From the NCBI GenBank assembly GCA_964528575.1, contig CAZGTQ010000093.1, positions 1 to 10,794 of the forward strand: DNA of 10,794 nucleotides, read 5' to 3'. The DNA is from CAZGTQ01 sp964528575 (GTDB lineage Bacteria; Planctomycetota; UBA1135; GCA-002686595). The notes beneath the pieces were generated by a model. It worked only from the letters and a program-made list of their open reading frames with translations. It searched no databases and was not told where the DNA came from. Each line of letters opens with the position of its first letter. The first letter of the stretch is position 1. This document shows, piece by piece, positions 5,637 through 10,794 of the stretch. Position numbers and translations under genes: made by a program.

Positions 5637-6515
5637 GTGTTCGCCCCGTGCCCGTTCCCCGACCACGCGCTGCTCGACTCGGGCGGCGGCCGCAAGCTCG
5701 AGCGTTTCGGCCCGGTCGTGCTCGACCGTCCCGACCCGCAGGCGCTGTGGCGCCGGCGCCAGGACGAGCGCGCGTGGGCCGCGGCGGACCTCGCGTTCGA
5801 GCGCATCGACGACCGCCGCGGCCGCTGGCGCGCGCGCGCCGGAGCGCACGAGCTCGCGCTCGGTCGCGATCCGTCCTGGCCGGTGCGCTTCGACGAAGCG
5901 ACGCTCGTCGTGCGGCCGACGCCGTTCAAGCACGTCGGCGTGTTCCCCGAGCAGGCGGCGAACTGGCGTTGGGTCGGCGAGCGCGCGCAGCGCTTCGAAG
6001 CGCCCCGGCTGCTCAACCTGTTCGGCTACACGGGGGCCGCGAGCGTGCTCGCCGCGCAGGCGGGCTACGCGGTCACGCACGTGGACGCGTCCAAGACGTC
6101 GCTCGCGTGGGCGCGCGAGAACGCCGCTGCGTCGGGGCTGGGCGAGCGCGCGCTGCGGATCGTGCTCGACGACGCGCTCGCGTTCGCTCGGCGCGAGCTG
6201 CGTCGCGGCGCGCGGTACGAGGGCATCCTCGTCGACCCGCCGCACTACGGGCGCGGGCCGAAGGGCGAGGTCTGGCGGTTCGAGGAGGGGCTCGCGCCGC
6301 TGCTCGAAGCGTGCGCGGAGCTCGCCGCCGAGCGCGCGTTCCTCGTCCTGTCGTCGTACGCGATCGGCTATTCGCCGCTCGCGTTCACGAACGTGCTGGC
6401 CGAGCTGCCGCGCGGGACCGTCGCAGCGGACGAGCTCGTCGTGCCCGAAGAGGACGGCGAGCGCTTCCTCCCGTGCGGCTTCTGCGCCCGCTGGGAGCGC
6501 GGTCTCGACGGATGA
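5637..6515 (+). CDS. Class I SAM-dependent methyltransferase, RlmI/RlmK-like (probable RNA methyltransferase)
   Basis: 292 residues from a GTG start 7 nt after TATTCT. The Rossmann core shows motif I LLNLFGYTGAAS (125-136), an acidic ribose-binding residue in THVDASK (Asp150), and motif IV ILVDPPHYGRGPKGEVW (197-213), as in the RlmI/RlmK group. The N-terminal ~120 residues form a beta-rich region ending TPFKHVGVFPEQAANW, and no PUA domain is recognisable. The segment after motif IV reads LVLSSYAIGY, without the Cys used by m5C RNA methyltransferases such as RlmI, so m5C chemistry is unlikely unless another Cys (such as Cys280 or Cys283) serves. RNA as substrate is inferred from the family and from the coupled pseudouridine synthase: its stop overlaps that gene's start as ATGA. 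Confidence 0.85.
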   Translation: MFAPCPFPDHALLDSGGGRKLERFGPVVLDRPDPQALWRRRQDERAWAAADLAFERIDDRRGRWRARAGAHELALGRDPSWPVRFDEATLVVRPTPFKHVGVFPEQAANWRWVGERAQRFEAPRLLNLFGYTGAASVLAAQAGYAVTHVDASKTSLAWARENAAASGLGERALRIVLDDALAFARRELRRGARYEGILVDPPHYGRGPKGEVWRFEEGLAPLLEACAELAAERAFLVLSSYAIGYSPLAFTNVLAELPRGTVAADELVVPEEDGERFLPCGFCARWERGLDG

Positions 6516-7219
6516 GCTCGCTCGACGCGCTCTTCGCCGACAACCACCTGCTCGCGGTGAACAAGCGCGCGGGCGAGCCGACGGTGCCGGACGAGAGCGG
6601 CGACGAGAGCCTGTTCGAGCGGGCGCGCGCCTGGGTCGAGCACGCGTACGAGAAGCCCGGCCGCGCGTTCCTCGGCGTCGTGCACCGTCTCGACCGGCCG
6701 GTGTCGGGAGTCGTGCTCTTCGCGCGCACGAGCAAGGCCGCGGCGCGGCTCGGCGAGCAGTTCCGCTCGCGCGAGGCGCGCAAGACGTACCTCGCGGTCT
6801 GCCACGGCTGGCCCGCGTCCGACGGCGGCGAGCTCGTCCAGTGGCTCGAGAAGGACGCAGCGCGGCGCGTCGTGACGGCGCGCACGGGGCCGGGCGGCGA
6901 CGCGCGGGAGGCGCGCACCGGCTGGCGCGTGCTCGCGCGGTTCGCGCAGGACGGCGAGCGGCGGGCGCTGCTCGAGCTCGTGCCGCACACCGGCCGGCCG
7001 CACCAGCTGCGGGTCGCGGCTTCGACTCTCGGCCATCCGCTCCTCGGCGACCTCAAGTACGGCGCGCCACGCCCGCTCCCCGACAAGAGCATCGCGCTGC
7101 ACGCCGCGGCGCTGTCGGTCGTCCACCCGACACGACGCGAGCGCGTCGAGCTCGCATGCCCGCCGCCGGACGCGCCGTGGTGGCCTGCGTCGAGCCGCTC
7201 GCGTCAGCTCGACACGTAG
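6512..7219 (+). CDS. RluA-family RNA pseudouridine synthase
   Basis: 235 residues, catalytic domain only. It isomerises uridine to pseudouridine in rRNA or tRNA. Motif I is DNHLLAVNKRAGEPT (10-24). The catalytic motif is HRLDRPVSGVVLFART (58-73) with nucleophile Asp61, and the late motif is PHTGRPHQLRV; the GDLKYG element follows. There is no N-terminal S4 domain, as in RluA or TruC rather than RluC/RluD. The exact target cannot be told from sequence. The ATG lies inside the stop of the methyltransferase (ATGA), indicating translational coupling and a joint RNA-modification role. Its last 16 bp overlap the convergent hydroxylase gene, with no room for a terminator. Confidence 0.92.
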   Translation: MSSLDALFADNHLLAVNKRAGEPTVPDESGDESLFERARAWVEHAYEKPGRAFLGVVHRLDRPVSGVVLFARTSKAAARLGEQFRSREARKTYLAVCHGWPASDGGELVQWLEKDAARRVVTARTGPGGDAREARTGWRVLARFAQDGERRALLELVPHTGRPHQLRVAASTLGHPLLGDLKYGAPRPLPDKSIALHAAALSVVHPTRRERVELACPPPDAPWWPASSRSRQLDT

Positions 7220-7728
7220 CGCTTGTCGACGTCGACGAGCAGCACGACGCGGTCCGCACCGCCGAAGTTGAACGCCTCGTGCTCCGCGTCGCTGTCGAAG
7301 CCCAGGCAGCGGCCGTTCGCGTGGTGGCGCAGCTCTCCGGACGGCCCGCCCATGCGCAGCCCGGCCGGGGGGCGCACCTCGAGTCCGAGGTGGCAGCGGA
7401 CCGTGGCGCACACGGTCTCGTCGACGTGCGCACGCACGTGCGTTCCGTGCGCGAGCAGCGAGTAGCCGGCGAGCAGTGCGCCGGGGATCGAGCGGACGAC
7501 TTCGAGCGTGCGCGGACAGAGCGGCGCGTTCACGGCGCACGCGTCGGCGAAGAGCCAGTCCGTCGCGGCGCAGAACAGCGGGAAGACCGACCACTCGCCC
7601 TCGTACGCCTCCGGCAGCGGCCAGGGGACGAACGAATCGCGGGGCACGCGCTCGTACTCGGTGCGCAGCTCCTGGCAAGCAGCCTCCAGGCGGCGCATGA
7701 AAGCGTGGTCGCTGGCGTCGTGGAACAT
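7204..7728 (-). CDS. Aspartyl/asparaginyl beta-hydroxylase-family dioxygenase (LpxO-like, Fe(II)/2-oxoglutarate)
   Basis: 174 residues, single-domain. Family features: PLFCAATDWLFADACAVNAPLCPRTLEVVRSIPG, then SLLAHGTHVRAHVD with the first iron ligand His101, RCHLGLEV (Arg111, His113), and FDSDAEHEAFN with the second iron ligand His150, closing with DRVVLLVDVD (Arg160, probable 2-oxoglutarate contact). The family includes LpxO (2-hydroxylation of lipid A acyl chains), hydroxylases of Asp/Asn in EGF-like domains and tailoring enzymes, so the substrate cannot be named. The usual small-protein length and absence of a membrane segment do not decide it. The ORF is open upstream, but the ATG at 7728 is the only sensible start: no in-frame ATG or GTG is seen between it and the ABC gene start. 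No Shine-Dalgarno. Converges on and overlaps the pseudouridine synthase by 16 bp; divergent from the Wzt-like gene, which fits an envelope role. Confidence 0.82.
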   Translation of the reverse strand: MFHDASDHAFMRRLEAACQELRTEYERVPRDSFVPWPLPEAYEGEWSVFPLFCAATDWLFADACAVNAPLCPRTLEVVRSIPGALLAGYSLLAHGTHVRAHVDETVCATVRCHLGLEVRPPAGLRMGGPSGELRHHANGRCLGFDSDAEHEAFNFGGADRVVLLVDVDKRYVSS

Positions 7729-7769
7729 CGCGAGCGGTCGAGCACGTCGGGAGCGCGGCTCGGAATCGG

Positions 7770-7775
7770 ATCCTA
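7770..7775 (-). promoter_or_regulatory. Possible -10 element TAGGAT of the hydroxylase gene
   Basis: TAGGAT on the minus strand lies 41 nt before the ATG and would give a leader of about 35 nt. No -35 hexamer of TTG type is seen at the right distance. Weak; offered as the only TAnnnT candidate I noticed in the 93-bp divergent spacer for this direction. Confidence 0.25.
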
Positions 7776-7807
7776 CGCTGGAACCCCTCGGGTCGCTAGC
7801 TGGTTGA

Positions 7808-7813
7808 TAGGCT
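7808..7813 (+). promoter_or_regulatory. Putative -10 element TAGGCT of the ABC ATPase gene
   Basis: TAGGCT (within TTGATAGGCT) ends 8 nt before the ATG at 7822, again with leaderless-like spacing. TTGATA overlapping it is one base from the TAGATA of the topo VI promoters, but there is no matching TTGCAT upstream. Confidence 0.35.
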
Positions 7814-7821
7814 GGCGGATC

Positions 7822-9072
7822 ATGCGCTATGCCGTAGAAGCGCGCGGGCTGGGCAAGGCGTATCGCATCTACGCCCGGCCGCTCGACCGCATCCTCGAGG
7901 CCGTCGCCCCCGTCATGAGGCACCGGCTCCACTGGGCGCTCCGTGGCGTCGACCTCGCGCTCCCGGCCGGAACAGCGCTCGGCATCTGTGGTGCGAACGG
8001 CGCCGGCAAGTCGACACTCCAGCGGGTCCTCGCGGGCGTGACGCCTCCGACGGAGGGCCGCTACCGGGTCCGCGGCCGCGTTTCGAGCCTCCTCGAGATC
8101 GGGCTCGGCTTCCACATGGATCTCTCCGGGCGGGCCAACATCCACGCGAGCGGCGCGCTCCTGGGAATGTCGCGACGCGGGGTCCTCGCGCGGGCCGACG
8201 AGATCATCGAGTTCTCCGAGCTCGGCGATTTCATCGACATGCCGTTGCGCACGTACTCGACCGGGATGGGCATGCGCCTGGGTTTCAGCATCGCGTCGGC
8301 CTTCGATCCGGACGTGCTCGTCATCGACGAGGCGTTCGCGGTGGGGGACGTCGCGTTCCAGCGCAAATGCCTCGAGCGCATCCGCGATTTCAAGCGGCGC
8401 AACAAGACGATCGTCTTCTGCGGCCACGGGATGATCGAGTTGCGCCAGCTCTGCGACGAGGCGGTGTGGATCCACGACGGGCGCGTGCGGCGAGCGGGCG
8501 ACGTCGTGTCCGTCACGGGCGACTACCTCTCCTGGATGACGCGCTCGCGCGACGAGCCGCCGCGCACGCGCGAGGGGGAGGCGGCGCTCGCGCCCGCCGA
8601 GGCGGAGACGGGGCCGGCGAACGGCGTCCCGCACGTCGTCGACGCGTGGGCGTGCGATCCCGTCGACGGGGCGCGGGTCGAGCAGATCGGCACGGGCGAC
8701 TCGGTCCAGATCCGCGTGCGCTGGCGCAACCCGCTCCACCCGACCGCGCGCGTCAACCTCGGCGTCGGGCTGGTGCGCCAGGACGAGGTCCTGTGCATCG
8801 GGCTCGGGACGCACCTCGACGGCCACGTCCTGGACGGGCCGGACGGCTGCACCGCGCTGACGTTGCCCTCGCTCCCGCTGCTCGCTGGCGAGTACCTCGT
8901 CCTGATCTGGCTGCTCGACGAGAGCGGTGCGCACCGCCACCACGAGTTCATCGCACGCGACGAGCTCGTCGTCGAGGCGCGCAGGCGCGAGATGGGCGTC
9001 GTGTGCCCGCCGCACGCGTGGAGCGAGGTCGCAGAGCACGCCTCGCTGCGCTCGGAACCGGGGGCGGCATGA
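7822..9072 (+). CDS. Wzt-like ABC transporter ATPase of polysaccharide (O-antigen) export
   Basis: 416 residues. Powers export of undecaprenyl-linked polysaccharide together with a Wzm-type permease. Nucleotide-binding domain: Walker A GANGAGKS (57-64), the TagH/Wzt-specific LLEIGLGFHMDLSGRANI (90-107), signature YSTGMGMRLGFS (145-156), Walker B VLVIDEAFAVGD (165-176) and switch His202 in FCGHGM. After an Ala/Glu/Pro linker (about 242-270) comes a beta-rich Wzt_C-type domain (about 271-390, SVQIRVRWRNPL through VVEARRREMG), which in Wzt of E. coli O8/O9a recognises the modified glycan end. This suggests chain-length control by terminal modification here too. The permease gene is not in the window; by common gene order it might be elsewhere or further right. 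ATG at 7822 chosen because TAGGCT is 8 nt upstream, although the frame is open further. Overlaps the radical SAM gene by ATGA. Confidence 0.9.
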   Translation: MRYAVEARGLGKAYRIYARPLDRILEAVAPVMRHRLHWALRGVDLALPAGTALGICGANGAGKSTLQRVLAGVTPPTEGRYRVRGRVSSLLEIGLGFHMDLSGRANIHASGALLGMSRRGVLARADEIIEFSELGDFIDMPLRTYSTGMGMRLGFSIASAFDPDVLVIDEAFAVGDVAFQRKCLERIRDFKRRNKTIVFCGHGMIELRQLCDEAVWIHDGRVRRAGDVVSVTGDYLSWMTRSRDEPPRTREGEAALAPAEAETGPANGVPHVVDAWACDPVDGARVEQIGTGDSVQIRVRWRNPLHPTARVNLGVGLVRQDEVLCIGLGTHLDGHVLDGPDGCTALTLPSLPLLAGEYLVLIWLLDESGAHRHHEFIARDELVVEARRREMGVVCPPHAWSEVAEHASLRSEPGAA

Positions 9073-10775
9073 ACGTCAGCGTCGCCTTCGCTCCGTCGAT
9101 CTGCCTGCCGAACCAGGTCTACCACGCGCTGCCCGTGCTCGCGGGGGCGCTGCGGGACGCCGGGCACGTCCCGCGCTGCATCGATCTCAACCTCGCCGCG
9201 GCCGACATGCTGCTGACGGACGAGCGCGTCGAGCGGTTCCTGCCGCGCGGCATCGCGCTCGAGCGCGAGCTGCGGGCGCCGGGCGACACCGAGCCGACGC
9301 CGCTCGAGCGCGCGGAGCCGCTGCTGCGCGCGGCGGAGCAGATGAAGGACGTGCTGCGCGACCGCTCGCGCTGCTACGACCAGCCGCTCTTCAAGCGGGC
9401 GTTCTGGGGAACGGACGACGCGCTGCGGATCTTCTACCAGCTCGACGAGATCGTCTCCCCGTTCCGCGAGCGCTTCGCCGCCGATGTGCTCGATCATCTC
9501 GAGCGCGACCCGTGGAGCCCCCTGCGCGACCTCTGGGACGAGGGCTTGCTCGACGAGGTGCTCGCGGGCGAGCCGGGGCTCGTCGGCATCTGCGTCGCGT
9601 TCCCCGAGCAGGCGGTCGAGGCGCTGCGTCTCGCGCGTCGCGTGCGCGCGGCGCGGCCGGACGTGTCGCTGTGCCTCGGCGGGCCGCTGCTGAACGTGCA
9701 CCCCGAGCGCTGGCTGCAGCCGTGGCTGTTCGACTTGGTCGACTACGTCGTGCTCGGCGACGGCGCGTTCTCGATCGTCGAGCTCGTCGAGGCGCTCGAG
9801 GGCCGCGGCGACCTCGACGAAGTGCGCAACCTCGTGCGGCTGCGCGGCGGAGCGGTCGTGCGCAACGATCCCGAGCCGTGGCTCGAGCCGCTCGACGACC
9901 TGCCGCTCCCCGACTTCGCGTCGATCGACCTCGCGCGCTTCTTCACGCCGCTGCCGATCTACCCGCTCATGTTGTCGCGCGGCTGCTACTGGGGCCGGTG
10001 CACGTTCTGCAGCATCGGCTGGCGCGAGAACTACCGCATGCTCTCGCCGGCGAGCATCGAGCGCCACGCGCGTCACCTGGCGGCCCAGGGCGCGCGCTAC
10101 GTACAGATGCAGGACTCGAGCGTGCCGCCGCGCGGTGCGCACCTCCTCGCCGAGACCGTGCGCGCTGGCGAGCTCGGTCTCTTCTGGGAGGGTGGCTTCA
10201 AGTTCAGCGCGCAGCTCCTCGACCCGGCCTGGTGCGGCGACCTGTACGCCGGCGGCTGCCGCTCGCTCAAGCTCGGGCTGGAGACGATGAACCAGAGTGT
10301 CATCGACCTGATGGAGAAGGGATTCCGGATCGAGAGCGTCCCCGCGATGCTGCGCAACCTGCGTGAGGCGGGGATCTCGGCGGAGCTCCTGTGGTTCATC
10401 GGGTTCCCGACCGAGACGCTCCACGACGTGATGGAGACGGTCCGGTTCCTGCACGGGCGCCGCGACCAGTTCGGACTCACGGCGTTCGTCGGCGACTACT
10501 CGCTGCACCCTGACACCGAGGTCTTCCACCGGCCGGCCGATTTCGGCGTCACCGTCCTCGGCCAGCGGAGCGAGTCCTGCGAGTACCTCGTCGAGCGCGG
10601 CCTGCAGCCGCACGAGACGCACGAGCTCAAGCGCATCCTCGCATGCCACAACAACCGGACGCTGGTGTGCAACGGCTCGCACCTGCCGCATCTGGTCGAG
10701 AGCGGCATCGACCTGACGGGCCTCGCGCGCCCTCCCGTCGTGCCGGCAGAGCTCGCCGCGCACAGCGCGGGCTGA
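9069..10775 (+). CDS. B12-binding-type radical SAM enzyme with CX4CX2C cluster motif
   Basis: 568 residues, complete. The N-terminal part (1-270) resembles the Rossmann-like cobalamin-binding domain of this superfamily (ALPVLAGALRDAGH at 20-33, LCLGGPLLNVHPE at 201-213, VDYVVLGDGAFSIVELV at 224-240), with an inserted charged helical stretch at about 50-165. No DxHxxG cobalamin motif is visible. The radical SAM core (about 298-490) has SRGCYWGRCTFC with Cys306, Cys311 and Cys314, then LFWEGGFKFSAQLLD, KLGLETMNQSVIDLMEKGF and ELLWFIGFPTET. The C-terminal part has further cysteines (Cys504, Cys526, Cys534). The ATG overlaps the Wzt-like stop and follows a G-rich site (9060-9068). Such enzymes perform methylation, ring or carbon-skeleton chemistry on lipids, peptides or sugars; the reaction here cannot be named. 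Coupling to Wzt suggests glycan, lipid-carrier or cell-surface modification. Confidence 0.88.
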   Translation: MNVSVAFAPSICLPNQVYHALPVLAGALRDAGHVPRCIDLNLAAADMLLTDERVERFLPRGIALERELRAPGDTEPTPLERAEPLLRAAEQMKDVLRDRSRCYDQPLFKRAFWGTDDALRIFYQLDEIVSPFRERFAADVLDHLERDPWSPLRDLWDEGLLDEVLAGEPGLVGICVAFPEQAVEALRLARRVRAARPDVSLCLGGPLLNVHPERWLQPWLFDLVDYVVLGDGAFSIVELVEALEGRGDLDEVRNLVRLRGGAVVRNDPEPWLEPLDDLPLPDFASIDLARFFTPLPIYPLMLSRGCYWGRCTFCSIGWRENYRMLSPASIERHARHLAAQGARYVQMQDSSVPPRGAHLLAETVRAGELGLFWEGGFKFSAQLLDPAWCGDLYAGGCRSLKLGLETMNQSVIDLMEKGFRIESVPAMLRNLREAGISAELLWFIGFPTETLHDVMETVRFLHGRRDQFGLTAFVGDYSLHPDTEVFHRPADFGVTVLGQRSESCEYLVERGLQPHETHELKRILACHNNRTLVCNGSHLPHLVESGIDLTGLARPPVVPAELAAHSAG

Positions 10776-10794
10776 CGGTGTCGCACACCTTGTT

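Noticed and set aside
7780..7810. GGAAC followed by GTTGATA, resembling an ECF sigma factor promoter for the ABC ATPase
   Set aside because: The second half does not match a known ECF -10 well, and one occurrence in the window gives no support.
5581..7821. Upstream extension of the ABC ATPase frame
   Set aside because: The frame stays open by chance for over 2 kb across the methyltransferase and pseudouridine synthase genes. The ATPase homology begins at the ATG at 7822, which has a -10-like box 8 nt before it.
7729..9039. Upstream extension of the hydroxylase frame antisense to the ABC ATPase
   Set aside because: The extension has no recognisable domain and lies opposite the Wzt-like gene; family homology starts after the ATG at 7728.
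8523..10763. Minus-strand open frame (746 codons) opposite the radical SAM gene
   Set aside because: Composition-driven shadow with no domain signature.
2..10775. A defence island or mobile-element interpretation of the topo VI locus
   Set aside because: No nuclease, integrase, transposase, toxin-antitoxin, terminal repeats or tRNA attachment site is visible; the neighbours are menaquinone, RNA modification and envelope genes.

Overview
This is a compact, very GC-rich bacterial chromosomal window. Hand counts of single 60-base lines give 48/60 G+C at 2101-2160 and 42/60 at 3601-3660. It holds ten protein genes with almost no intergenic DNA and no RNA gene, CRISPR array, insertion sequence or phage gene that I can see. 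The futalosine-type menaquinone gene, the Wzt-like O-antigen exporter ATPase, the bacterial topoisomerase VI and the lysine/alanine-rich basic protein tails suggest a Gram-negative, high-GC lineage such as Planctomycetota or a myxobacterium-like group. That assignment is inference; no marker in the window settles it.

Left part (2-5582). Both subunits of a type IIB topoisomerase (topo VI) lie on the minus strand: the Spo11-like cleavage subunit A (2-1249) and the GHKL ATPase subunit B (2764-4551). They are separated by an oppositely oriented membrane glycosyltransferase-like gene of the DUF2723/TMEM260 type (about 1317-2735). Subunit B is the last gene of a tight minus-strand run: mqnA-like chorismate dehydratase, then a 69-residue zinc-ribbon membrane microprotein, then top6B. 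Although split, top6A and top6B carry the same promoter-like element, TTGCATT-N15-CTAGATA, ending 6 and 7 nt before their ATG codons. I consider this the most informative signal in the window. It implies matched and probably leaderless expression of the two subunits.

Middle part (5583-7728). Divergent from mqnA is a two-gene plus-strand unit: a SAM-dependent methyltransferase of the RlmI/K-like group and an RluA-family pseudouridine synthase, overlapping by ATGA. It looks like an RNA-modification pair. A small Fe(II)/2-oxoglutarate aspartyl/asparaginyl beta-hydroxylase-type gene converges on it and overlaps it by 16 bp.

Right part (7729-10794). A 93-bp divergent spacer leads into a Wzt-like ABC ATPase with a C-terminal Wzt_C-type domain, translationally coupled (ATGA) to a B12-binding-type radical SAM enzyme whose cluster motif is CX4CX2C rather than CX3CX2C. 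This looks like the start of a surface-polysaccharide or glycoconjugate locus continuing to the right; the cognate permease is not in the window.

Genes that open a transcription unit tend to have a TAnnnT/TAGATA-like hexamer 6-9 nt before the start and no Shine-Dalgarno. Some operon-internal genes have a purine-rich site instead. This pattern suggests widespread leaderless transcription.
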